From: Planctomycetota bacterium
GTDB lineage: Bacteria > Planctomycetota > Planctomycetia > Gemmatales > Gemmataceae
Direction of reading: 5' to 3'
Assembly (NCBI GenBank): GCA_021413475.1
Contig: JAIOQJ010000118.1
Coordinates: 1-34,346, forward strand
Length of the DNA: 34,346 nucleotides
Below are positions 9,437 to 18,183 of this stretch, piece by piece (position 1 is the first letter of the stretch; every line of letters starts with the position of its first letter). The notes beneath the pieces are model-generated. The model did no database searches, was not told where the DNA came from, and saw only the letters and a list, made by a program, of their open reading frames with translations. Made by a program: the position numbers and the translations under genes.

Positions 9437-9489
9437 GTTCTTCAAGTATTCCTCGGGTCGCTTACGCTCCCGGCGCGCCAAACTCGCCT

Positions 9490-11955
9490 TCAAAACACAA
9501 ACAAAAACTCATTCGCATTGAACAGGGCCCGGCACAAGGCACTCAGGCCATGTTCGCGGACCAGGATCAACGCCGCGGCGGATTCGTTGGCCGTCGGTTC
9601 GCGCTGGAATGCCAAACGGAAGGCCCAGCGAACTTGCTGGGTCGTGTCGTTGCCCGCATTCTTTTCGATGCGCTCGGCCAGAAACTTCGCCTGTTGCAGC
9701 AGGAACGGGCTATTGAGCAGATTGAGCGATTGCAGGGGCGTCGTTGAACTCGTTCTTTTCGGGGCGATCTGGCCGCTGTCGGGGCAATCGAAGGCTCCGA
9801 AGGTGTTGTCGACGTGCATGCGCGGCTTGCTCTGGTAGATCATCCGGCGGAACTCCGCGGGGCCGAATTCCTTCTTGGACGTGTAGACCTTCACGTAGTT
9901 ACCGTTCGGTTCGAAGAGGTCGAAGCCCGGACCGCCCATCGAGGTTTCGAGCTTGCCGCTGACGAAGAGGATCGAATCGCGCAGGGCCTCGGCTTCCAGG
10001 CGTCGCGGCGGATAGCGCCAGAGCAAACGGCCCTGGGCGTCTTTCGCCAACGCGTTCGGATTCGCGGCGGATGATTGGCGATAGGTTGCCGAGGTCACGA
10101 TCAAGCGGTGAATCTGTTTCAGGCTCCACTTGCGCTCCACTAGCTCGCTCGCCAGCCAATCGAGAAGTTCCGGGTGCGACGGCGTGCCACCGTTTTTGCC
10201 AAAATCGCTCGGCGTGGCAACGATGCCGGTGCCGAAATGGTAGTGCCAGAGGCGATTGACGATCACACGAGCCGTCAGCGGGTTGGCGGGATCGGTGATC
10301 CACTCGGCCAGCGCCTTGCGGCGATCATGATCCGAGGCATTCGTGGCGAGTTGCAGCTTGGGCGCGAACGACGCCAGGGCGGCGGGCGGGATCGCTTGGA
10401 GCTTCTGGGTCGCGTCGCCGCGATTCAATAAATGAGTGGCCTCGGGATTGGTGAAGCGGCCGAGATAGGCCATCGCCGGCCGTTCGAGTGCCGCGATCTG
10501 GCGTGTCAATTCGGCCTGCCGTGCCGCGTTGCGTTTCCAAGCTTCACGCTCCGCCTCCGTCTCGCCGGGCGGCGTCATCGGGTCGGGTTCGCCGAAACCG
10601 GCCCGATCGTTCGAGCCGGCCACGCTTTGCCATTGGCCTGCCTCCAGAGCGATTTCGATCTGGTAACGAACGGCGACGCGATCGTTAAATTTCCCTTCGC
10701 GGTCACGGCCCCAGACGATCCGATCGATGGTGGCCGGTTCCTTGAGTTCAATCTGGATCCAGCCCTTGCCGGCCTGGTTGGAGATCCAGCTTTGCGAATT
10801 GCCAAATCGGCCGTTGTTGATGTGTTCGAGCTTGTGAATCGGATGGCTCGGAAAATTGCCCGACGACGTCGCGACCCCGCCCAGGGCGACATTGCTCGAC
10901 TTCGCACCCGCCGAGAAGATTTCCAATTCATCGAGGCACGGTTCCCCGCCGTTCGTCGCTAGCACCGTGAAACGCACGAACTTGGCGAGCACCGGTTTGA
11001 AACGTTCGGTATTCATTCGCGCATTCACCGGCGGGCGGCGTTTGGCAGTCGCCTTCGGGTCGGCGAAAGGTTCCGTCGCGGCCAGTAGCACGGCAAGCGA
11101 CGCTCGCTCTTTCTTTAATGCCTCCAATTGATGGACGCGTGACTCTTCGGTGTTCGTGGGAAACGCTCGTTCGCCATGCTGCACTCCGGCGAACATGGCT
11201 TTGATGCCGTAATAGTCTTTCATCGAAATCGGATCGAACTTGTGATCGTGGCAGCGAGCGCAACCGACGGTCAGCCCGAGAAACGTCGCGGCCGTGGTGC
11301 TGACCATGTCGTGCAGTTCGTCGGCCCGCTGTTGCTGGGTGAGAACCGGATCGGGGCTTTTGACCTTGTCGAAAGGCCCTCCGACGAGGAACGCGGTCGC
11401 GGCATCGGCCTGGAAAACATCGCCCGCTATTTGTTCGCGGACGAAGCGATCGTACGGCTTGTCGTCGTTGAAAGAACGAATCACGTAATCGCGAAAAGGC
11501 CAGGCGTTCGGCCGGGCCTGGTTCATCTCGAATCCGTCGCTCTCGGCGAAGCGCACCACATCGAGCCAGTGCCGTGCCCAGCGTTCGCCGAAGTGCGGCG
11601 AGGCGAGGTATTGATCGACCAGCTTCTCGTAAGCATCGGGAGCGGCATCCTTGATGAAGGCATCGACTTCCTCGGGCGTCGGCGGCAAGCCGAGCAGGTC
11701 AAACTTGAGGCGACGAATTAAGAGAGTTTTGTCGGCTTCCGTCGATGGTGTCAAGCCGCTGACTTCCAGGTTCGCCAGGATGAAGGCATCGATGGCGTTA
11801 CGCTTCCAGGTGGCGTTTTTCGTCGGAGGGAGGGCTGGCCGTGCGATCGGTTGAAACGACCAGTGCGGCGTTGGCTCTTTTCTTTGGAGCGTCTTACCGT
11901 GGAGAAGCATCGCGACGGCACACGACACGAGAAAAATGCGGGATCGGTATTTCAT
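9490..11955 (-). CDS. DUF1549/DUF1553 protein with internal F5/8 type C (discoidin)-like segment
   Basis: LLIRRLKFDLLGLPPTPEEVDAFIKD, GCARCHDHKFDPISMKDYYGIKAMFAGVQHGER, RVIVNRLWHYHFGTGIVATPSDFGKNGGTPSHPELLDWLASELVERKWSLKQIHRLIVTSATYRQSS. The middle FVRFTVLATNGGEPCLDELEIFSAG..NVALGGVATSSG..IQIELKEPATIDRIVWGRD is F5/8C-like. The ATG at 11955 (MKYRSR) is preferred over 12009. Confidence 0.9.
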   Translation of the reverse strand: MKYRSRIFLVSCAVAMLLHGKTLQRKEPTPHWSFQPIARPALPPTKNATWKRNAIDAFILANLEVSGLTPSTEADKTLLIRRLKFDLLGLPPTPEEVDAFIKDAAPDAYEKLVDQYLASPHFGERWARHWLDVVRFAESDGFEMNQARPNAWPFRDYVIRSFNDDKPYDRFVREQIAGDVFQADAATAFLVGGPFDKVKSPDPVLTQQQRADELHDMVSTTAATFLGLTVGCARCHDHKFDPISMKDYYGIKAMFAGVQHGERAFPTNTEESRVHQLEALKKERASLAVLLAATEPFADPKATAKRRPPVNARMNTERFKPVLAKFVRFTVLATNGGEPCLDELEIFSAGAKSSNVALGGVATSSGNFPSHPIHKLEHINNGRFGNSQSWISNQAGKGWIQIELKEPATIDRIVWGRDREGKFNDRVAVRYQIEIALEAGQWQSVAGSNDRAGFGEPDPMTPPGETEAEREAWKRNAARQAELTRQIAALERPAMAYLGRFTNPEATHLLNRGDATQKLQAIPPAALASFAPKLQLATNASDHDRRKALAEWITDPANPLTARVIVNRLWHYHFGTGIVATPSDFGKNGGTPSHPELLDWLASELVERKWSLKQIHRLIVTSATYRQSSAANPNALAKDAQGRLLWRYPPRRLEAEALRDSILFVSGKLETSMGGPGFDLFEPNGNYVKVYTSKKEFGPAEFRRMIYQSKPRMHVDNTFGAFDCPDSGQIAPKRTSSTTPLQSLNLLNSPFLLQQAKFLAERIEKNAGNDTTQQVRWAFRLAFQREPTANESAAALILVREHGLSALCRALFNANEFLFVF

Positions 11956-12004
11956 CCTGGGAATTCTCGCAAAGACAGCGACCCATCGCCGTTGAAAAAT
12001 TTGT

Positions 12005-12143
12005 ATCACGAAAACACGAAAGAATGAAAGAACGAAAAAATCGAACCACGACGAAAAACAAGCCTCTGCCCGCCCACTTTTCGATTCTGAAATCTACCGA
12101 GACCCTGCTTCTTCGACTTTTCATACTTTCGTGTTTTCGTGAT
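12005..12143. repeat. Inverted repeat with perfect 18-bp ends (ATCACGAAAACACGAAAG)
   Basis: atcacgaaaacacgaaag at 12005-12022 and ctttcgtgttttcgtgat at 12126-12143. Confidence 0.9.
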
Positions 12144-12248
12144 TGATTCTGTTCTTTTAACTTACTCCAATCACTCGCCATGCTACCAGAATAACGCGCC
12201 GGCATCCGGATACAAGAATGTGTTCGGACAGCCAAGGAAGACCGTCGA

Positions 12249-13010
12249 TTACGCTTCCGGCTCGCTCCATTCCGCTTTCACCCCATGCTCCGTGACAAAT
12301 AAAAGCTGCCGGGCCAAGCCGTGGAGAATTTTCACTTCATTCGGCGACGGTTGCGCCCGCGTGATCAGTTGCCGGATCGCGTGCATCAATTGCTCGGACT
12401 TTGCCCCGAAGAGAAAATGAACCGCGCTGAGTGCCTCGCGGAGATGCTCGAACATGCGCTCCTGCTCTTCGAACGGAGCGATCTTGTGGGTGGGTTGATT
12501 GGCGGTGTCCTGGGCGAGCAACCACTGATGGCGAAGTTCGCACAAGCAGATCGCGACGGCCTGGGCGAGATTTAGGGCCGCGTAATCGGGATCAGTCAGG
12601 ATGCGAATCAACCCGTGGCAGCGAGCGACCTCGACATTGGTTAGCCCCGACGGTTCCGGGCCGAAGACCAGGGCGCAGGGGCCTTCTGGTAAGGCTTGGG
12701 CCAGACGCGGGATCACTTCGTCAGGCCTGCCATACGTGTGGGTGCGAAAAAGACCGTCGATATTCGAGGACGTGGCGAGCACCACCCGGCAATCGACCAA
12801 AGCCTCGTCGAGTGAAGTGACCACGCGAGCGGCGTCGAGGATCGCTTCCCCGTGCGTCGACATTCGCCGGGCTTCCGGGGCGAAACGATCGGCGATGGGT
12901 TCGACGAGTACCAGGTCGGACAGGCCGAAGTTTCGCATGGCCCTGGCCGTCGCGCCGAGATTTCCCGCATAGTGCGGCCGAACCAGAACGACACGGCAGT
13001 TGGTGAGCAT
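12249..13010 (-). CDS. trmJ: tRNA/rRNA methyltransferase, SpoU/TrmJ-like
   Basis: VVLVRPHYAGNLGATARAMRNFGLSDLVLVEP, LVFGPEPSGLTNVEVARCHGLIRI, YAALNLAQAVAICLCELR (SPOUT motifs). Confidence 0.85.
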   Translation of the reverse strand: MLTNCRVVLVRPHYAGNLGATARAMRNFGLSDLVLVEPIADRFAPEARRMSTHGEAILDAARVVTSLDEALVDCRVVLATSSNIDGLFRTHTYGRPDEVIPRLAQALPEGPCALVFGPEPSGLTNVEVARCHGLIRILTDPDYAALNLAQAVAICLCELRHQWLLAQDTANQPTHKIAPFEEQERMFEHLREALSAVHFLFGAKSEQLMHAIRQLITRAQPSPNEVKILHGLARQLLFVTEHGVKAEWSEPEA

Positions 13011-13041
13011 GAGGACCGCGAAATCCGAGGAAGATTGATTA

Positions 13042-13413
13042 CTATCGGCGTCTGTATTGCATATCCACAGAATGGATGCCCGACGAGTCTAACTCGACCT
13101 GGTACGATGCCGGACTACTGCCATCGAAATATCCTCCTGCATTGACCCTCTTACGTTCGCCGTGAGACGTTGAAAATTCGATTTCCAAGTGAGAGTCGTG
13201 GCTGGGGATCACACGAGAAGTTAAATAGTCGCCCGAATCCAAATCCCCTACTGGATATGATCTTCCTGAAACATGAATCACGATATCGCTGATGGACTGG
13301 TCGCTGACATTCGTCAATCTTACTCTGGTAGCGGATAGATCATAAAGAAACCAGTACGGGATGCCGATGGCTACAACAAAACAGATCAAAATTTTGACAC
13401 TTCGTTGCAACAT
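13042..13413 (-). CDS. Small membrane-anchored/secreted protein of unknown function
   Basis: N-terminal hydrophobic helix KILICFVVAIGIPYWFLYDL and a plausible beta-rich body. Confidence 0.5.
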   Translation of the reverse strand: MLQRSVKILICFVVAIGIPYWFLYDLSATRVRLTNVSDQSISDIVIHVSGRSYPVGDLDSGDYLTSRVIPSHDSHLEIEFSTSHGERKRVNAGGYFDGSSPASYQVELDSSGIHSVDMQYRRR

Positions 13414-13726
13414 AGGCTCACCTTCAAAATGATCTTGGATTGCTTCGTTTCAAGACCGTCTACCAATTGCTTGCATCATCAATCAAGTGCCGCACCCAAT
13501 GCAAGAGCACACAATTCGAACTGTTGCTCAAACGAACGTAGTATCAATCTTCGAAGGTTGTCTGAAATTAGTCGAAACAGTTTCCAATAGCTGATTTTCC
13601 GTCGCGGGACGGGCGAGTTTATGGTACTTTCTTCCTTTCTACACGAAATGGAGAGTAGCCGCCCCCTCGCCGCGGCTCTTCGCATCAGTTTGTCGAGCAT
13701 TATTGATCCATCACCCGGAGTCCAGC

Positions 13727-16216
13727 ATGCCGGTTGCCGACCAGGAGCAACAGCGGTTAGAGGAACAAAAACTCGGTAAAGCCAACTGGCGCAAGTGGGG
13801 GCCGTATGTCAGCGATCGCTCCTGGGGGACCGTGCGCGAGGACTACAGCGGCGACGGCAACGCCTGGGACCATTTTCCCCACGACATGGCTCGTTCCCGG
13901 GCGTACCGCTGGGGAGAAGACGGCATCGCCGGCTTCTGCGATCGCTATCAACTGCTCGTTTTTGCACCTGCGTTCTGGAACGGCAAGGATCCGATCCTCA
14001 AGGAACGCCTGTTTGGGCTGACCCCGCCCGAGGCAAATCACGGCGAGGACGTCAAGGAAGCGTACTTTCATCTCGATGCCACGCCATCGCACTCGTATCA
14101 GCGTTTTCTCTACAAGTACCCCCACGCGGAATACCCGTACGCGAAATTGCTCGAAAAGAACCGCTCACGCTCGGAATTCGAACCGGAATATGAACTGGCC
14201 GACGCGGGCGTTTTCGATCAGGGGCGCTATTTCGATATTTTCATCGAGTACGCCAAGGTCGACACGGATGATTTCGTGATCCGCTTCGAGATCTGGAATC
14301 GCGGACCGGAACGGGCTTCGTTGCATGTCGTCCCACAACTCTGGTTCCGCAATCGCTGGTCGTGGTCGGGCACGCCGAAACCGAAGCCCGCCATTCAAGT
14401 GAACGAGGAGAACAAGAAGTTCGTCTGCCTGCTCGCCGACGAAGCGGACTCGGAGCCGTTGCCGAATTTGCCGTTTCAATACAAGCTCGGCCATCGCTAC
14501 TTGTATGCCCCGGCGGGGGGCGTGCCGCTCTTCACGGAAAACGACACAAATACCGCGCGTCTCTGGAACGTCCCGTGCGGCGAATTCGTCAAGGATGCCT
14601 TTCATCGCCACGTCGTTCATGGGGAAGCGTGCGTCAATCCGGCGAAGCGAGGCACCAAATCGGCGATCCACTATGGGCCGATCGCGATCGATGCTGGGAA
14701 ATGCCATGTGATTCACATGCGCCTGGCCCATAAGTCGATCAAGGATCCTCTGTCCGAAGTTGACGCGATCGTCGCCCAGCGAAAAAAAGAAGCAGACACG
14801 TTTTACGCGAAGGTCCACCCGAAAAACGCGACGGCGGAAGAAAAAGCCATCCAGCGAAAAGCGATTGCCGGCTTGCTGTGGAGCAAGCAGATTTATCTCT
14901 TCGACGTGAACACCTGGCTGGAAGGGGACAATCCGGCCGCCCCGCCGCCGGCTTCGCGGAAAGCGATTCGCAATCAGCACTGGCAGCATCTCAACTCGAT
15001 GCGCGTGCTCTCGATGCCCGACAAATGGGAATACCCCTGGTTCGCTGCCTGGGATCTCGCGTTTCACACGCTGCCGCTCGCGCTGGTCGATGTGGAATAC
15101 GCCAAGGATCAACTCTGGCTGATGCTCTTCGAACAGTTCCAGCACCCGAACGGCCAGATCCCCGCGTACGAATGGGAATTTTCCGATCTCAATCCGCCCG
15201 TGCATGCCTGGGCGGTCTGGCGAGTCTATCAGATCGATCTCGAACGCTCCGGGAAGGCCGATCATCTCTTCCTGGAGAAGTGCTTCCACAAGCTGCTGAT
15301 CAATTTCACGTGGTGGGTCAACAAGGTCGATAAAGTTGGCAACAACCTGTTCGAGGGCGGATTCCTCGGACTCGATAATATCACCCTCATCGATCGGAGC
15401 TCGCCGTTCGCCCCCGGCACCAAGATCTTGCAATCGGACGCCACCGGCTGGATGGGGATGTTCTGCTTGAACATGATGCGCATCGCCATCGAGCTATCGA
15501 CTTCGAATGCCGCCTACCTCGGCATGGCGACCAAGTTCTTCGAACACTTCATCTACATCGGCGCGGCCCTGAACCGCAAGCGAACCCACAACGAATTCGC
15601 TCTATGGAGCGAACGCGACGGCTACTTCTACGACGTTCTTCTCTGGCCGGACGGTAGCTGGCACAAGTTCCGCGTCCGGTCGCTAGTGGGGTTAATCCCG
15701 CTCTTCGGCGTGGAAGTACTCGACGACGTGACGCTCGACACGCATCCAGAATTCAAAGCGAACTTCCTGTGGTTCCTCAAGAACCGCACCGACATGACGG
15801 ATCGCTGCGTCACCAAGATCGAGAAGAACGGGAAGACGAGTTACGTTTTGAAACTCCTCAGCGATCCGCATCTCGGCCGTGTCTTGTCGCGGGTAGCCGA
15901 CCCCGAGGAATTCCTCAGCCCCTACGGTCTGCGGAGCCTTTCGAAGTACCACGAACAGCATCCGTTCGAATACAACGGAGCACGCGTTAATTACGAGCCG
16001 GCCGAGGCGGTGTCCGCGAGCTATCGGAAGGCATGGTCCGCCTGTTCCGCCGCGGCCCGGACGGCCATCGACCGTTCGAGGGAACGCAGCGATTGTTCCA
16101 CGATGATCCGCACTGGAAGGATCTGCCGCAATTCCACGAGTACTTCAACCCGGAAACGGGCGAAGGCCTCGGTGCGTCGCATCAGACGGGCTGGACGGCC
16201 CTGGCGGCGTCGTTGA
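13727..16216 (+). CDS. MGH1-like glycoside hydrolase family protein, frameshifted near the 3' end
   Basis: WRKWGPYVSDRSWGTVREDYSGDGNAWDHFPHDMARSRAYRWGEDGIAGFCD... matches the family N-terminus. The frame changes near 16010, and the genuine C-terminus (MVRLFRRGPDGHRPF...GLGASHQTGWTALAASLIDELRR) lies in another frame ending at 16236. Confidence 0.85.
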   Translation: MPVADQEQQRLEEQKLGKANWRKWGPYVSDRSWGTVREDYSGDGNAWDHFPHDMARSRAYRWGEDGIAGFCDRYQLLVFAPAFWNGKDPILKERLFGLTPPEANHGEDVKEAYFHLDATPSHSYQRFLYKYPHAEYPYAKLLEKNRSRSEFEPEYELADAGVFDQGRYFDIFIEYAKVDTDDFVIRFEIWNRGPERASLHVVPQLWFRNRWSWSGTPKPKPAIQVNEENKKFVCLLADEADSEPLPNLPFQYKLGHRYLYAPAGGVPLFTENDTNTARLWNVPCGEFVKDAFHRHVVHGEACVNPAKRGTKSAIHYGPIAIDAGKCHVIHMRLAHKSIKDPLSEVDAIVAQRKKEADTFYAKVHPKNATAEEKAIQRKAIAGLLWSKQIYLFDVNTWLEGDNPAAPPPASRKAIRNQHWQHLNSMRVLSMPDKWEYPWFAAWDLAFHTLPLALVDVEYAKDQLWLMLFEQFQHPNGQIPAYEWEFSDLNPPVHAWAVWRVYQIDLERSGKADHLFLEKCFHKLLINFTWWVNKVDKVGNNLFEGGFLGLDNITLIDRSSPFAPGTKILQSDATGWMGMFCLNMMRIAIELSTSNAAYLGMATKFFEHFIYIGAALNRKRTHNEFALWSERDGYFYDVLLWPDGSWHKFRVRSLVGLIPLFGVEVLDDVTLDTHPEFKANFLWFLKNRTDMTDRCVTKIEKNGKTSYVLKLLSDPHLGRVLSRVADPEEFLSPYGLRSLSKYHEQHPFEYNGARVNYEPAEAVSASYRKAWSACSAAARTAIDRSRERSDCSTMIRTGRICRNSTSTSTRKRAKASVRRIRRAGRPWRRR

Positions 16217-16253
16217 TTGATGAATTGCGGCGGTGAGGACGACGCGCGAATTT

Positions 16254-16320
16254 TCGTTTGTGGTGACCCGCTTTAGCGGGTCTGACGCCTCGACCCGCTA
16301 TTGCGGGTCACTACAAACGA
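16254..16320. repeat. Nested palindromic repeat between convergent genes
   Basis: Outer arms tcgtttgtggtgacccgc / gcgggtcactacaaacga (1 mismatch). Inner palindromes gacccgctttagcgggtc and gacccgctattgcgggtc. Confidence 0.9.
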
Positions 16321-16338
16321 GCACGAACGCTCATCCAT

Positions 16339-18183
16339 TCACTTCGTCTGCATCACGATCGTCCCATCCCAGTTCTCGGGGGGCTTGTTGTCGTAGCGGT
16401 CCATGTATTCCAGAAACACTTTCGACGCTTTCTCCGTCGCGAGATTCTCCGGTGTTACCGAGCGGAGAAACTTCTCGAAGCGATCGCGAGACCGGACCCA
16501 ATTCCCTTCCATGAACGTTTTGACGGCTGCTTCCCAGACTCCGTAGGGAAGTTGCGTTTCATCGGCGTCGGCTTCTTCGATGGGGGGCAATATCTCATGA
16601 ATGAGCACTTTCACGGTCATGCCGGCCGGCTGAATCTTGCCGAGAGATCGGAGCCGGCAGCGGCTCGAATCGGGGTCAACCGTCTTCAGGCGGTTGGCCA
16701 CCGCATCGTCCACCAGGATTTCCACGCCGAAATGCTTGGTAAGCGATTCGAGCCGAGATGAGAGATTCATGATCGGCCCGTAGGCGTCGAGCTTGAATGA
16801 ATCGTAGGTGCCGAGCCTTCCGACGACGGCCGCGCCGTGGGCCAGGCCAATGCCGCAATTAAAGTGGCTCTCCTTGAGCTTCCGATCCCGTGCGAAGGCT
16901 CGCCGGATGTTCAGAACCGCCCGGACGGCACTGTCGATTTGTTCCACTTTGGAGTTAGGCCAGCCCCAGAAACCAACAGCGGCGTCGCCTTGCAAGCCAC
17001 CGATCACGCCTTCATTATCGTGGATGGCGCTGGTCATGATGTCCAGGGCCGAGCTCATGCGTTTCCACGAGGAGAACATGTCGCCAGTCTCCTCGGCATT
17101 CTGACACGAACCGCGAAGATCGCAGAACAGGGCGGTAACCTCCGCGATACGCGGCTTCAGCTTCTCGTCGAGGTCCTGGTGCTCGAGCATCGAGACAATG
17201 CGTTTCGGCAGATATTGACGCAAGCGGGAATTCTGATTCTCCGTTCGCCGCATCTCACGCATGGAACTGAAGAGTTCGGCCGCGAGGTTGACGAACTTGT
17301 GATAGTCCTGGAACTCCGAATCGTTTTTGAGTTGCGTCTCGGAAAGAATGTTCTTCGGCGTTCGGCCGGCCACATAGATGGCCCGGTGCAGGTTCGACTT
17401 TTCCTCGAGGGGTGTGCAAATGGCCCAATCGGTTCCTGGAATGACCGACATCGACAAATTCGAGTCACTCAGTTTCTTGTCCCAAACGTAGAGAACGCTC
17501 TCCATGCTCTCGCGCACCTGGCGGACCAGGCGAGTGGAGATGTGAATGCTCTCTTCCTTCGCGGCACGTTGCTTGCATCGCGTGATGGCGGCGCGAGCGG
17601 TGGGCCCGCCGCGCGGATCGATCTGCGCGAAGCTGGCGAATTCCGCGAGCGGCAATCCCTTCAGGATGACGTCGAGGACGCGATCCTCAAGTTGACTGTC
17701 TTCGCGAATGACGCGGATGATTTCAGGCAGTTCGGCCAGGGCAATCAACGGCCGTTGCGAATTGGCGAACGGATTGTGCCGCAATTCGCCCCGGGTCATC
17801 GTGTGAGTCATCCCGGATTCGCTGTCATCCTGGGGCAAGAGCACCGTGAAAGTCGTCGAGCCGACCGTGAACGATTCGCCGGCATCGATTTCGAAATCGT
17901 CGCTTGGTTTGGCTTTGTAAAAGACCGGATTGATCGCGGGCCGATCCGCCGGCTCCTTGCGCCGCTGAACGCGCAGTTTCTTACCCGACCAGTGGATGAT
18001 AACGTGCTGACCCGAGATTCGCGGATCGTCGACGACCCATTCCGAGCGATTCCAGGCAGGGACATCCAACGCGGCAAGAGAAAGCCGACCGATCGTCACA
18101 TTCCGACCTTCGGGCAACGTATAGCGCCACAAACTTTGCGTCCGTGTGTCCGGATTCTCGAAGCGAGCTTGCAATTCAGCCAT
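16339..18183 (-). CDS. FHA - GAF-like - class III adenylate/guanylate cyclase
   Basis: FHA-like DDPRISGQHVIIHWSGKKLRVQRR; GAF-like middle; cyclase VTALFCDLRGSCQNAEETGD ... GVIGGLQGDAAVGFWGWPN ... KLDAYGPIMNLSSRLESLTKHFG. Confidence 0.9.
   Translation of the reverse strand: MAELQARFENPDTRTQSLWRYTLPEGRNVTIGRLSLAALDVPAWNRSEWVVDDPRISGQHVIIHWSGKKLRVQRRKEPADRPAINPVFYKAKPSDDFEIDAGESFTVGSTTFTVLLPQDDSESGMTHTMTRGELRHNPFANSQRPLIALAELPEIIRVIREDSQLEDRVLDVILKGLPLAEFASFAQIDPRGGPTARAAITRCKQRAAKEESIHISTRLVRQVRESMESVLYVWDKKLSDSNLSMSVIPGTDWAICTPLEEKSNLHRAIYVAGRTPKNILSETQLKNDSEFQDYHKFVNLAAELFSSMREMRRTENQNSRLRQYLPKRIVSMLEHQDLDEKLKPRIAEVTALFCDLRGSCQNAEETGDMFSSWKRMSSALDIMTSAIHDNEGVIGGLQGDAAVGFWGWPNSKVEQIDSAVRAVLNIRRAFARDRKLKESHFNCGIGLAHGAAVVGRLGTYDSFKLDAYGPIMNLSSRLESLTKHFGVEILVDDAVANRLKTVDPDSSRCRLRSLGKIQPAGMTVKVLIHEILPPIEEADADETQLPYGVWEAAVKTFMEGNWVRSRDRFEKFLRSVTPENLATEKASKVFLEYMDRYDNKPPENWDGTIVMQTK

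Noticed and set aside
14165-15433. 422-aa minus-strand ORF
   Set aside because: Antisense to the MGH1-like glycosidase, which has clear family motifs. Composition is Arg/Glu/Val-rich shadow.
16339-18183. Initial idea that both purine-specificity residues of the cyclase are lost
   Set aside because: Counting back from the Asn of NLSSR places Asp466 at the specificity position, so only the Lys position is non-canonical.
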